DNA from: Gibbula magus
Lineage: Eukaryota; Mollusca; Gastropoda; Trochida; Trochidae
Length of the DNA: 64,000 nucleotides
NCBI GenBank assembly: GCA_936450465.1
Contig: OW388293.1
Span: 54,711,201 to 54,775,200 of the forward strand
Reading direction: 5' to 3'
In this document: positions 47,901-55,463 of the stretch, piece after piece
How the letters are laid out: every line of letters starts with the position of its first letter
Numbering within the stretch: the first letter of the stretch is position 1
The notes under the pieces: model-generated
The model's input: the letters and a program-made list of their open reading frames with translations, nothing else
The model's database searches: none
What the model was told of the DNA's origin: nothing
Made by a program: the position numbers and the translations under genes

Positions 47901-49591
47901 GATCTCTATTCCTGTTCATATGCTTGTAAACAATTTATTTCATTTAGAAATCGCTGACAGTTTTAGAAATGGTTTTTGAAGTCTGTTTGTGTCTCACGTT
48001 TTCTTTTCGTCATTTCTGGAATTCATGTCATATGCATTTCTTTTGATAGTTTGTGGTTTGGGGAATGGGATTATTAAGTGAATAAGTACATTTGAAAATA
48101 ACATTGATAGGTAACTACATATTATTTTTTATAAAAGCTATTTTTAAGGGTACATCCATTGTGTTGTTGGGGTGAAATTTTCCCAACGTTATAAATGGTG
48201 TTATTTTATCGAAAAGTACTGACTGTTACCGAAAACTACCATTTTGATGATAGTAGACTTAGCATTTTGATGATCTGAAGGTAAAAGTAGTGATCTTTGA
48301 TCGAAAACCGGACAATGCACAGCGTGTGGCGCGCGTCAATGAGTCAAACGTATTTTTGGAATCTTATTTATAACAGATAAAAAGACAAATTTGAGTTGAT
48401 AATGTTTAATATGTCCCATAACTACTGTGCATGGAAATGGGACGTGCCGTTTTGGTTTCTGCACATGCATAATTATGTTACTCAATTTTAATTGGAAACT
48501 AGTTATTATGATATATTTGGCGATTGGGGATAAATATGCAAGCTGAGTGAATTTATTTGTGTTGTAGACAACACATGTCGTGAGTTGGAACGTATAAAAG
48601 CCAAATAAAATTTTATGAAACACAATGGATGTACCTTTAATCCGTCTTGAATACAGATTAAATAAAACACTAAGTGACAACGTCAACAATATAAATGGAT
48701 CACCATTGGTGATGATGCCAATGGTCAAAATGGTTGCTAAAAGGATCACCATTGGTGATGATGCCAGTGGTCAAAATGATTGTATATGTGGAATATTAAG
48801 TAAACGTTGTGACCACTGGCATCGTCACCAATGGTTATCCATTTAGCAAGCATAATGTAATATGTAGTAATATGTAATAATGTATATTATATTTGCAAAT
48901 ATTCATATTCGGTATTTCTGTTTCAGCTTACCTAACAAGTAACTTCCACACGGATGCTGCAGGATACATATTCGCGGGAGTGTCGATGATTTTTGGCGGA
49001 CTCCTGTTCTACGCCATGCCAGTGTTTGAGCGACATGCCTCCAACCAAGTGATTATTCAGAAGCAAACGAGCACGTGCTGCAGCAATGTAGCGGAGGCAG
49101 CTGCTCTTCTGGACTTGGAAGTGTCTGAGGGGGTCAACTCCAAACCCATCAGTAACTCTCAGTGTGTTGTGGCTCATTCTAAGATGAAGCAGAATGGGAA
49201 GGAAGCGGGCAAGATCCAAATGCAGTGCTACCTTCAGCACAAGGAGCGCGAGAAACCAAAGCAGGTAGTGTTGTCCAAAATAGCTGAGGAGAGCAACTCG
49301 AGAATTGCAGACCTTGTTCCCAGTGGCAAACTCCCGGAGTATGCTTCCAACAAAAACGAATTTTCAGAGTCTTTGACAGACGGACCCTCGGACAGTACGT
49401 TTTCCAACAACACGGATAAATCGAGCAGTAAAGACAGTAACAACTCTGTTAAAACGAACGATAGCAAGAAGAGCAAAAAGAGCGACGTCAGAGTTGACCT
49501 TTTTGACCCCCCGAGTCAAGAGAAAGAGTCCACGGCAACTGTGTCGTATGATAGTGACTTGTACATAAACCTGTGTGAAGCACAAGTGTGA
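18193..49591 (+). CDS. SLC16-family monocarboxylate transporter, 5 exons, 676 aa (gene span)
   Basis: A plasma-membrane-type major facilitator of the SLC16/MCT family. Exons are 18193-18571, 30039-30372, 33965-34235, 34614-34995 and 48927-49591. Phases 1, 2, 0, 1 match at every junction and give 676 codons plus TGA. The order is: a Ser/Thr-rich cytosolic N-terminus (1-70); the family signature DGGWGWV at 76-82 opening TM1; TM2-TM5 with the conserved YFRKRR at 206-211 and GGTGVG at 220-225; TM6; a basic central loop (270-297); TM7-TM12 (about 305-490); and a Ser/Lys-rich cytosolic tail of about 187 residues. Typical MCTs are 450-550 aa, so the tail is long. The Asp/Arg pair of TM8 used by proton-coupled MCT1-4 appears replaced by Gly352/Gly356 in my alignment from memory, so an orphan-type or non-lactate substrate is more likely. 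The paralogue was not assigned. Confidence 0.92.
18572..19190. other. Start of intron 1, degenerate repeats
   Basis: Loose repetition of 'TTGTTTACTAGTTGATA' and 'CATGCAT' phrases about every 60 bases, grading into the ordered 37-bp array that follows. No exon was seen. Confidence 0.4.
19195..20490. repeat. 37-bp minisatellite in intron 1, about 33 units
   Basis: The unit contains TGATGCCCTGTCTACTTATG followed by TTTACTGATCAGGGACA. The centre (19640-20140) is homogeneous and both edges are diverged, the usual profile of unequal exchange. TGATCA occurs once in most units. Confidence 0.92.
20987..21063. repeat. (TA)n microsatellite
   Basis: An uninterrupted TA run of nearly 80 bases directly abutting the palindromic element at 21065. 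Open TYIYI frames here are meaningless. Confidence 0.95.
21065..21300. mobile_element. Penelope-type palindrome with hammerhead-like half sites, copy 1
   Basis: About 95-base arms (21065-21165 and 21175-21270) are inverted with very few differences around a ~20-base spacer. The right arm contains GACCGATATACTGTTCGAAA, then the 10-base palindrome ATGAGCTCAT, C, then GTATTGTATTAAAGAAG. This order (stem II, GAAA, palindromic stem III, cleavage C, stem I) is that of Penelope-like element hammerheads. Here stem II is damaged (GACC/GTTC). The outer right flank CTTACTTCACGTGAGAAGC is the inverse of that left of copy 2. Confidence 0.7.
21301..22560. other. Intron 1 sequence, nothing clear
   Basis: A perfect 10-bp hairpin TAACGTGTAC/GTACACGTTA lies at 21635-21667. 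The 93-codon frame at 21676-21957 lies in slightly GC-richer DNA but shows no domain and no splice logic. Otherwise nothing was seen. Confidence 0.35.
22560..23010. repeat. TG/TA-rich degenerate minisatellite
   Basis: Imperfect repetition of phrases such as TATGTGTATGAACTGTACTG at about 30-60 base spacing. It is purine-pyrimidine alternating and non-coding. Confidence 0.7.
23970..24060. repeat. A-rich low-complexity tract
   Basis: Runs of AAATAAAA-type sequence for about 80 bases, with no promoter-box head upstream. The region on either side (23010-23970 and 24060-24345) shows no gene. Confidence 0.8.
24345..24700 (+). mobile_element. Tc1/mariner-like MITE, partial copy
   Basis: Shares its left end (CATCGGCAAAAGAAA) and interior (TGATTTTATCATACATGTAT, GACATATTCTATGTGAAAAT, CATTTACAACATTTTAAACA) with the copy at 62577-63080. 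The right end is not recognisable. Confidence 0.65.
25453..25794 (+). repeat. SINE, full length, with internal ~65-bp duplication
   Basis: Head GGATAGCGCAGTGGTTAGCG (A box) and GGGGTTCAAATCCCGCC (B box). In the body, the block from CTACGTGCAGTAAGG to TTTCAGCACAG occurs twice in tandem (about 25556-25610 and 25612-25665). The tail is ACCTCACC. Confidence 0.88.
26391..26438 (-). ncRNA. Hammerhead ribozyme of Penelope-like (dimeric type I) form
   Basis: On the minus strand the order is: stem I 5' strand AATCCAC (26438-26432); CUGAUGA (26431-26425); one A; stem II GGAGU/ACUCC, five perfect pairs with an 8-base loop (26423-26406); GAAA (26405-26402); then CGUC with cleavage expected after C at 26398; and stem I 3' strand GCGUAUU. 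All invariant core bases are present. Stem III is the two-pair palindrome ACGU with no loop, which cannot close within one molecule. It fits the dimeric hammerheads known from Penelope-like retroelement terminal repeats. Stem I has five of seven pairs; the relative at 62.3 kb reads GTGTATT there and would give six. Downstream sequence TTCACATTAAAGAAG is shared with the other copies. Confidence 0.65.
26572..26628. repeat. (TA)n microsatellite
   Basis: A TA run of about 55 bases just left of palindrome copy 2. Confidence 0.95.
26634..26850. mobile_element. Penelope-type palindrome with hammerhead-like core, copy 2
   Basis: A near-perfect inverted repeat with arms of about 93 bases centred on CAAGTACTTG at about 26760. 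On the right arm: AGUAC, UUGAAAA, GACC-GAUAUACU-GGUC, GAAA, the palindrome ending CAU, C, GUAUU. Stem I (AGUAC/GUAUU) and stem II (GACC/GGUC) both pair. The CUGANGA core reads UUGAAAA, so C3 and G8 are changed to U and A. By symmetry the opposite strand has the same. It is probably an inverted-tandem retroelement end. Confidence 0.65.
26849..26938. repeat. (TA)n microsatellite
   Basis: An uninterrupted TA run of nearly 90 bases directly right of palindrome copy 2. The same palindrome/TA association is seen at 21.0 kb. Confidence 0.95.
26940..27580. other. Intron 1 sequence, no gene seen
   Basis: No exon, RNA gene or transposon end recognised. An 87-codon frame at 27307-27570 shows no domain. 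Confidence 0.35.
27580..28812. repeat. 44-bp minisatellite in intron 1, about 28 units
   Basis: The unit contains CTCAGTCTCACAATAACCTC then GAGTTGTTGACATCTCCAGA and AGGT. Two unit types alternate in blocks: AATAACCTCGAG (often a XhoI-like CTCGAG) and AATACCCTTGAG. A block near 28100-28330 is repeated near 28540-28770 (shift about 442, ten units), a higher-order duplication. Confidence 0.92.
28813..29336. other. Intron 1 sequence, no gene seen
   Basis: Nothing beyond short complementary words was recognised. Confidence 0.35.
29337..29454. repeat. Foldback with a perfect 20-base inverted end
   Basis: TTTAGCGCAAATAGGTTGCG at 29337-29356 is exactly mirrored at 29435-29454. Weaker pairing continues inward. 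The loop is about 60-75 bases. Confidence 0.75.
29616..29966 (+). mobile_element. TTAA palindromic MITE copy 2 (diverged), upstream of exon 2
   Basis: TTAA-bounded, starting AAGGGGCAGTAG and ending CTACAGACCCTTTAA. It has the same interior landmarks as copy 1 (AAGTCGATGAAATGTATTTG) and the same orientation. It ends 72 bases before exon 2 of the transporter and is inverted relative to the copy just after that exon. Confidence 0.85.
30039..30372 (+). CDS. Transporter exon 2 (aa 127-238, TM2-TM5)
   Basis: Acceptor CATTCCAG (30038) and donor GTAAGT (30373). Enters at phase 1, leaves at phase 2. It encodes [18 protein letters not shown] (TM2), [20 protein letters not shown] (TM3), TM4 around [15 protein letters not shown], the conserved GRYFRKRR loop, and TM5 around [13 protein letters not shown]. 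The LAxG motif usual after KRR reads MAEM here. Confidence 0.92.
30386..30742 (-). mobile_element. TTAA palindromic MITE copy 3, 14 bases after exon 2
   Basis: TTAAAGGGGCAGTAGCACG begins 13 bases after the first base of the donor. The far end is diverged (AACGAGCTACAACAT). Interior landmarks run in the opposite order to copies 1 and 2 (AAATACATTTCTTCGACTTA near the right end). Confidence 0.85.
30743..32734. other. Intron 2 sequence, no gene seen
   Basis: AT-rich. Two TGACGTCA octamers lie at 32286 and 32358. No exon or transposon end was recognised. Confidence 0.4.
32735..33034. mobile_element. Decayed relative of the TTAA MITE
   Basis: Left CACTGTAACACGCTTTTATT and right GGATACAGCCCCTGTAATG resemble a mutated GGGGCTGTAGCACGTTTT end pair. 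Interior phrases (GAGGGTAAACATCCATTACA, TTGTGAGATC) fit the family loosely. It abuts the next copy. Confidence 0.45.
33043..33412 (-). mobile_element. TTAA palindromic MITE copy 4
   Basis: TTAAAGGGGCAGTAGCATG to ACGTGCTACTGTCCC then TTTTTAA. Same orientation as copy 3. It lies in intron 2 of the transporter. Confidence 0.9.
33413..33964. other. End of intron 2, no gene seen
   Basis: AT-rich, with TGACGTCA at 33847. The acceptor CTCCCTACAG closes it at 33964. Confidence 0.45.
33965..34235 (+). CDS. Transporter exon 3 (aa 238-328, TM6, basic loop, TM7)
   Basis: Acceptor CTCCCTACAG; donor GTGGGT at 34236, phase 0. It encodes [20 protein letters not shown] (TM6), the central loop with [14 protein letters not shown], and TM7 up to GIHVPFIVL. 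The donor was chosen because only it puts exon 4 in frame and the joined product keeps TM7 intact. The last ~35 bases of the exon are the first unit of a minisatellite that fills intron 3. Confidence 0.88.
34200..34535. repeat. 43-bp minisatellite spanning the exon 3 / intron 3 boundary, about 8 units
   Basis: ACATGTCCCC-type starts lie at 34214, 34257, 34300, 34342, 34383, 34426, 34469 and 34512, spaced 41-43 bases. Each unit carries a version of 'TATAGTGCTGGTGGGTTCTA'. The true donor GTGGGT at 34236 has exact copies at 34321, 34362, 34405 and 34491. Confidence 0.85.
34614..34995 (+). CDS. Transporter exon 4 (aa 329-456, TM8-TM11)
   Basis: Acceptor CTTCCTGTTTCAG; donor GTGAGT, phase 1. It encodes the [13 protein letters not shown] loop, TM8 [18 protein letters not shown]9 [15 protein letters not shown]10 [18 protein letters not shown], the [13 protein letters not shown] loop and TM11 [14 protein letters not shown]. 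The RAWS...GAP pattern equals the conserved FSSAVG...GPP region of MCTs. Confidence 0.9.
34996..35950. other. Start of intron 4, no gene seen
   Basis: AT-rich, no exon or transposon end recognised. Confidence 0.4.
35951..46420 (+). repeat. 34-bp satellite array in intron 4, about 308 units
   Basis: Strictly 34-bp units built round the near-invariant core TATATTCACTGCTACATCAT. Two short windows vary: TTTGC or TTGTC after 'ATG', and TAGCT, CAGCT, TAACT or TATCT after 'TTCA'. Higher-order duplications with shifts of 28, 25 and 30 units are visible. Because 34 is not a multiple of 3, long frames of [12 protein letters not shown] type open in all + frames; they have no start context or domain. 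The array makes up about three quarters of intron 4. Confidence 0.97.
46421..46979. other. Intron 4 sequence after the satellite, no gene seen
   Basis: No exon or repeat recognised. Confidence 0.4.
46980..47312. repeat. TATGAT/GATATAT low-complexity repeat
   Basis: Imperfect repeats of TGATATATATGATCTATGAT-type phrases over about 330 bases. The minus-strand frame across it is an artefact. Confidence 0.8.
47313..48143. other. Intron 4 sequence, no gene seen
   Basis: TGACGTCA at 47820. Nothing else was seen. Confidence 0.35.
48144..48640 (+). mobile_element. TTAA-flanked MITE, ~490-bp family, copy 2
   Basis: TTAA on both sides; ends GGGTACATCCATTGTGTTG and AACACAATGGATGTACC. Interior matches copy 1 (ATGGTGTTA...ATCGA, ACTACCATTTTGATGATAGT, GTGTGGCGCGC, GCACATGCA). 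A 138-codon minus-strand frame inside has no support. Confidence 0.88.
48693..48846. repeat. Compound direct and inverted repeat just before exon 5
   Basis: GGATCACCATTGGTGATGAT occurs twice in direct order (about 48698 and 48741). Once, inverted (CATCGTCACCAATGG...ATCC), it closes a hairpin at 48809-48846. It ends 80 bases before the exon 5 acceptor. Confidence 0.75.
48927..49591 (+). CDS. Transporter exon 5 (aa 456-676, TM12 and C-terminal tail)
   Basis: Acceptor TTCTGTTTCAG; enters at phase 1; stops at TGA 49589-49591. It encodes [20 protein letters not shown] and [16 protein letters not shown] (TM12), then about 187 polar residues rich in Ser, Lys, Asn and Glu with [15 protein letters not shown] and [17 protein letters not shown]. 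The tail ends YINLCEAQV. The stop codon is the first three bases of a TGACGTCA octamer. Confidence 0.92.
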
Positions 49592-49899
49592 CGTCATTGC
49601 GACGTCATCGTTCTGTTCCGTCATTCACGCATCTGCACCGTGATCGTCCATCATCAATCATTCTCAGTCCTCGTTATAGCACGTTCGTTGCGGACCACGC
49701 TATAACGGGGTTTCATGGAGTACATGTTCATTTTGACAAGTTGTTAAAGAATTATTTTGTGGTGGCGAGTTTCTTCGTCATCCTAGCTTTCAACTATCAA
49801 CTATCATCAACAAAACCTCCCTTATTAAGAAATGAATATTTCGGTTCAAAACAGATATAATATTTAAGAGCTATTGAGTATGTTGATGGTTTTGCATTA
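49592..49899 (+). other. Probable 3'UTR of the transporter
   Basis: Follows the stop without another gene. No AATAAA is seen in the first 300 bases, so the poly(A) site is unplaced. A 90-codon frame at 49588-49860 overlaps the stop and has no features. Confidence 0.4.
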
Positions 49900-50510
49900 T
49901 GTCAATCGTTATAAATGGTGTTTTAAATCGAGAAGTAATGACTGTTGCTCAAATGATCAATTTAATGCCTGTTCACACAAACCGGACAACGATGCTCCAA
50001 TTGGTCACACCTAGTACTTGGAAACAGACAAAAACTCAAATGTGGGTTGCTAATGTTTAATACGTCATATAGCTATAAATGTGTAATACCGGTTTCTGCA
50101 CATTTAAAAGACTTTAATTTGCATTGGAAACAAGTAATTATCACATGTTGCGAAAGGATATGAATATGCAAGTCAAGTGAAATTATTTAAACTTAAAGGG
50201 GCAGTAGCACGTTTTTTCGCTCAAATAAGTCGATGAAATGTATTTGAAAAATAATTTCACCAATAGTAAAACATCCTTCTCTCTTCAGAAAATCAAGTTA
50301 AAATGAGTTTACATGGTTCGATAAAGTCACGGGAATCGTTTTTGTAATTCGTGTTCACATTAAAATGGCGCCATGCACTTTATGCTTTATAGGCAACACT
50401 GTTATTACCACTAGGGATAATTGGTTTGTGTGCTACAGCCCCTTTAGATTAGCAAATGTGGTATTTCGGCACGGATGAAAGCCAAATAAGATATTATGAT
50501 AGATACTCAA
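49900..50510 (+). mobile_element. ~490-bp family MITE, copy 3, interrupted by another MITE
   Basis: The left part 49905-50192 matches copies 1 and 2 (ATAAATGGTGTT...ATCGAGAAGTA, ACCGGACAACGATGC, ATGTTTAATACGTCATATA). The right part resumes at about 50449 (AAAGCCAAATAAGATATTATGA) where copies 1 and 2 continue. The outer ends are eroded. Confidence 0.75.
50193..50446 (+). mobile_element. TTAA palindromic MITE copy 5, inserted in the previous element
   Basis: TTAAAGGGGCAGTAGCACG to GTGCTACAGCCCCTTTA. About 100 bases shorter than the full copies because of an internal deletion near the right end. Confidence 0.85.
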
Positions 50511-51756
50511 TTGCTCTTAATTATTATGAATGTGTTTATTGGTTTCTTTTTCTTTTCTTCTCTACTTCTCTACAACAGCGACAGTGCAATTACAGATGAC
50601 AACATGTCATCATGAAAGTACAGTTTATGATGGTGGTAGATATCCATTGGCTGTTATCGAGACCTTCAGTTATAAGCCGTATAAAAGGAATGGGTGATAA
50701 GAGGTGGGGCGTTTAAATACAGAATTTAGTTAAATCTGATGACAATATGCTACTGTGGTTTACTGTTTAACATATCATATTTAACTCTTCATTTGGAGTG
50801 TCAATGAAAACGTTGCATGTTTTAAAAACCCTTGTATGATATTAAATATAAAATACAATTATTACTACTGAATAATAGTATATGGCCACACCTCTATTTA
50901 TAAAACTAAATCTCGAATTTCATATGAACCGCCCTTTCTCATATAATTACTGGGCGTAACACAACGGCTTGTGGAGATAAACATGTTCTCAAACTCATAA
51001 TGTGTCGTCAAAATTTTTGTCAGAAAATAAAAAAATTATCGTACGAAATGTTGTATGAATAGTGTGATTTTTAACAGGTACACTGTATGGAGATACACAA
51101 GGTGATGGTCTTGTTCTGTTGATTATCTTATTATCTCATACGTAGCCAGGAGTGGTAATTTACACAAATAATTCAGTTAAGCACTCATTTTATTAAACTG
51201 GACAAAAATATTTAGGAATATTTTGAAAGTTTAAAATTATAGGATAATGATGTATTACTTGACATGCCAATGAATACTATATTTTAAAACATTCAATATC
51301 CCTAACTTATTTTGTCCAGTAAATTTTACATATTTATCAAGATGAAACACCAGCGTAATTAATATTGCACCTTAAATATCTTTAATACGCTTTTATGTAA
51401 ATCTTGCTTTGGAGAAAATGCCCTTTAAAAGTATACCCCTTAACTATTCTTCGCCTGGTACATCTCCAAAACCATTAAGTTGGTGGTGTCAGTTTTCTAA
51501 GGAACACCTTTATACAAGGGGCGAACATTTTGCATGACTTACATCGTTAATCCCTCTTAGTTTTGCAATTTGTTGCTGAATTATTTTGTCTCATCCTCAA
51601 TATCGAGCTTCGAACTTATGGCGAAATTCTTTCTTCATAAAAGTCATCGGATTAAAAAATGGCCCTTGTTACGATTAACACCAAATAAGGTTTTCCAGTT
51701 TCCAGATGAAATCAGAAAATGACAACAAACAAGTCTTATATCATTCAAATAATATT
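50511..51756. other. Intergenic, no gene seen
   Basis: AT-rich, no exon or transposon end recognised. Confidence 0.4.
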
Positions 51757-51855
51757 GAATACATATTACATATGCATATTACATGTGCATATTACATATG
51801 CATATTACATATGCATATTACATATGCATATTACATATGCATATTACATATATAC
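51757..51855. repeat. 13-bp tandem repeat (TGCATATTACATA)
   Basis: About seven units, the last diverged. Confidence 0.9.
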
Positions 51856-52571
51856 AAATATATAAAGCTACACATGTTTATAATTATCAAAATGCCTTGA
51901 ATGTTGATGAATGGAGCGAATATTAACGATGAGTTGTTGACATTTGCTGAAATCCAAGTTGATAAAGGAAGAATCCAATGAAAAGTGTCAAAGTATATAT
52001 AGTCACTTCCTAACAGTCATATGTATAGGAAAAGTAATACATGAAAGACATATAGAAACTAAAATTAGGTTCCACATCCAGAGATCCAGAGATCAACAGT
52101 ATCAAAGGGAGGTAACTTTGTAACATAGTAACAGCTATTTACAAGTCTTTTCACTGAAGTGAGAGTTGAAATGCAGATGAGGCTTACTAAAAATGTTGTG
52201 ACCCTAGAACAACTAAAATGTGTTGTTTAATATTAATTAACGAAAAATCTATCTAATAAACCTTCACGAAATGGATTTTTCCATTCATGTGGGGAGCAAA
52301 TCATCCACGCAACACGATGCAATTGACAGTCAATATCCTCCCTTGCATGTGCTACGTATTTCTACCCATGTTTTCCACGTGCTTTCCTCAATTTACAACA
52401 CAAAACCTGGACCTTTTAAACTTTAAAACTAAGGGTGACGTTCAATGACCATCAGTTTCGTGAAGAAATAATCAACTGTTGCCGCAATAGAGTGACGTTT
52501 TCATCATGATTTATCTTCTGGAAAAGGGCCGCTTGTAAACAATACCCCGATAATATCTAAGTTCAATTTTG
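51856..52571. other. Intergenic, no gene seen
   Basis: Nothing recognised. Confidence 0.35.
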
Positions 52572-52801
52572 AGGTGAGGGGAGTTGGGGTTTAACGCCGC
52601 TTTTCAATAGTATTTCACTTATATCACTGCTGCTAGTATTATGGCAGGGAGAAAGCCTGCAACGCCATGGTGGCTATGCATTACGGTGAAACCTGCGAGC
52701 AAAACCTGGAACTAGCGAATAATTGGTGGTAATGCGCTGATTCAGTGTAGCATTAACCAAAACCTTACTGCATGTAGAACAGTTCTCTACTGCAGACAAT
52801 G
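52572..52801 (-). repeat. SINE, 5'-truncated, minus strand
   Basis: The + strand reads the reverse of the tail and body: GAGGTGAGGGGAGTTGGGGT, TTTAACGCCGC, AGGGAGAAAGCCTGCAACGC, ending CAGTTCTCTACTGCAGACAA. The tRNA head is absent. Confidence 0.85.
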
Positions 52802-53339
52802 TGAAGACCTAAATTGCTAGTTAAAATCTTGGTGAGTATGTTTCCTTCTCTGTGAGATAAGGTACCAATCCAAGAGCTCGATGACAAATGACAAACAACT
52901 GCAAACTGGAAAGTGGTTGAAAGAGATATACTGAGATATTGTTAGCAAAATATTTATCTATTTTACTTAGCATATTTCATATACCGACAAGACATAAATG
53001 ACATAATATCAAGACAATTAAGTACATGTAGACTTCCATGTTTTAACTCAACATGAACAGTGTATTGATACATAAAATATGATTTTTTTCTCCATTTGTT
53101 TTTTTCTTTCTTTTTAATTCATGTCTCGCCTCCTGTATTGTGAAGGATTCTGCGCCGACTGTACAACAATAAAACAAATATTTTATCACGATCTTAACAT
53201 AATGAATATTTAAAATCAGTGATTGATACACGGTTGATTCTCAGAAGATCGTCATGCAAAGGACAATATGTTGTTTAAGCCAAATCAAATAGATACCATT
53301 ATAAGGAGAAATATTAATTTGATTCAATGATATCCAACA

Positions 53340-54030
53340 GATATCTCCAGAACGAAAAGAACTAGAAGACTGAAATGTTTTGTACAGACTCTTTAGCCAA
53401 TGGATATTCTAAATTGTAGATTTGGTGACCCTGTGGCCCAAAATAAGGGCCTCACAGGCCATGACCTAAAATCCTGTTTTCATCTTTTTCTCCAGAACAA
53501 AAAGATCTAGAAGGCTGTAATATTGTGTGCAAACTCTTTAGCCAATGGGGATTTTAACTTGTAGATTTGGTGACCATGTGACCCCAAATATGGGCCACAG
53601 CCTGAAAAACCTGTTGAAATTGAATTTTGAACTGATATTTTATGTGCACTTCATTCAGTATTTAGTGATCCCTAATACAATACCTGAGAGTCATCTTACT
53701 TTTTAGATATGTTAGTCCTAACTTGGGTTTGAGAAATGCAGAATTGAGAAGAAAAAAGTAACTTTGCAGTTAATCTTTTTCAGTAGGAATGTGAAATATA
53801 TGTCGACTTAAGATTAGAATCTGAATAGCCTATGAACTGAATATTGTGGATATTATAAAATAGGCCCTCACAGGTCAAAACATAAAAATCTTTTTTCAAC
53901 TTCTTCTCCAGTACAAACTAGAAGGAATATTGCGTTCAGAATGTTTAGATGTTTGGATGAAAAGGCTTAGAACCGTTAAAAATTGTGCAAAGATTATTTA
54001 GCCAAAGGGATTCTAAATTGTACTATGTAC
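53340..54030. repeat. Diverged tandem repeat of about 145 bp
   Basis: CTCCAGAAC-AAAAGAxCTAGAAG, then ACTCTTTAGCCAATGG, then TGTAGATTTGGTGACC recur with a 145-base shift (53344 and 53489). A decayed third copy is near 53905 (CTCCAGTACAAACTAGAAG, ATTTAGCCAAAGGGATTCTA). Confidence 0.7.
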
Positions 54031-55065
54031 CATGAGATTCATCACATTGCCTGTTCTCTCTAAGCCTTATACAGTCAGATCAGTGCTGCCAGTGTTTAGT
54101 GCATGGCAGAGGCTATAACATAATTTGGCTGTAAAAGCACAGCTGGCTTGTAACCAGAGCCAAGGGGTCAGCATATTGCATAATCTCCTTGTGTCTCTTG
54201 TGCATTATATTGAGATAATAGTCTTCATCATCAAACAATATAAATCATGATGAGCTAAAAAGCTAATGGCTCTATTTTATTCACATACATGCACATCAGA
54301 TCTTAATTTCACGTTCAATGTTTCTAAAACATTCTTTTTTAAGTAAACAATTAATTTAATGTGTTTTGTACACCAAAAAGAGCTATCATTTATAATGAAA
54401 GATAAGAAAATAGTAACGGAATTTATTTTAAGGGTAGATTATTATCAGCAATATGACGCATTGGACTTCGTCATACTCTGTCGATTTGAATTAAAACTTC
54501 TGAAAATAACATCATACAATAAACATGTAAGAGACATATTAAATTTATCAATGGACAGATTTGATAACAAGGTCAAGGTTAGTTACATACTGATTCATAT
54601 AACGTATATTGATTAATTTAATTATATGAATGCAGACATAGCCCAACCCTTGTAATCATATACATTTGAAGGTAAGACAATTTGTAGAAATGTCTAAATT
54701 ATAAAACAAAACTCATTCGAAGACAACACTACGTGAGCCGAAGTATTAAGTTTCATGTGACGTCTACGCTCGACCAATGACGTCACAGAAAGCGTGTTGA
54801 CTCTAAAGAAAAGGTCATGAGGTCAATGGTGGTCACGTGACGGGATCAATGACCGATGAAGATTCTCCTAACAGGAAAGAGGGCTTGCATATAGAAGTGA
54901 CATGCCGATAAGTTTTGAGGCCGTCAGGCTCAAGCAACAATCGATTTTAGAGACAGCTAGCATATGTTTGCCTTCTCAGAGCTTGTCATTCAGAGGAACT
55001 AGTTTTGGCAGATGGCGACGTTGTGTTAGAATACATGATATATTGCTTATCATCCAAATTGTCGT
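54031..55065. other. Intergenic, no gene seen
   Basis: TGACGTCA at 54778. An 85-codon AT-rich frame at 54359-54616 has no recognised domain. Confidence 0.35.
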
Positions 55066-55296
55066 TCACATGTGATATCGATTGTGTGAGATAAAGATAA
55101 TGTATCCTAGATAAGATATCGTTCTTGGAGATATCGTTTTTACAGCAGATATTGGACAATGATCCGGCATCATGACATCGTAGGGCTTTGACATCCACAA
55201 GTAACTGAGTTTATATTCGTGATTGTCAAACGGAATCGTCACAAAGCAAGGTACAGTTCCGTCCGCTTTCACATTCCATTCAAAGCCATGGTCATA
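55066..55296 (-). CDS. Candidate coding segment, unidentified
   Basis: An open minus-strand frame of about 77 codons reads GYDHGFEWNVKADGTVPCFV followed by TIPFDNHEYKLSYLWMSKPY, in DNA somewhat GC-richer than its surroundings. It has a protein-like mix of residues but no ATG start and no clear splice sites. Its upstream edge runs into a fragment of the ~490-bp MITE at about 55295-55400 (CGAAAACCGGACAATG). It could be an exon, an old transposon remnant or chance. Confidence 0.15.
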   Translation of the reverse strand, partial: YDHGFEWNVKADGTVPCFVTIPFDNHEYKLSYLWMSKPYDVMMPDHCPISAVKTISPRTISYLGYIIFISHNRYHM

Positions 55297-55463
55297 CCCG
55301 AAAACCGGACAATGGACCTTGGCTTGTAGCAGCCATTAAGTAAAACGTAATTTTGGGAACTTTTATAAAGTAGATAGGTTGACATATTTGCGTCTATACC
55401 GTTTTATAGGTTCCATTTATGTAACATGTTTTTACCCATGTATGAGACTGTTCCTTGTTTTCC

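Noticed and set aside
48336..48752. 138-codon minus frame with hydrophobic start
   Set aside because: Runs across a non-coding MITE and its flank; the homologous MITE copies do not keep the frame.
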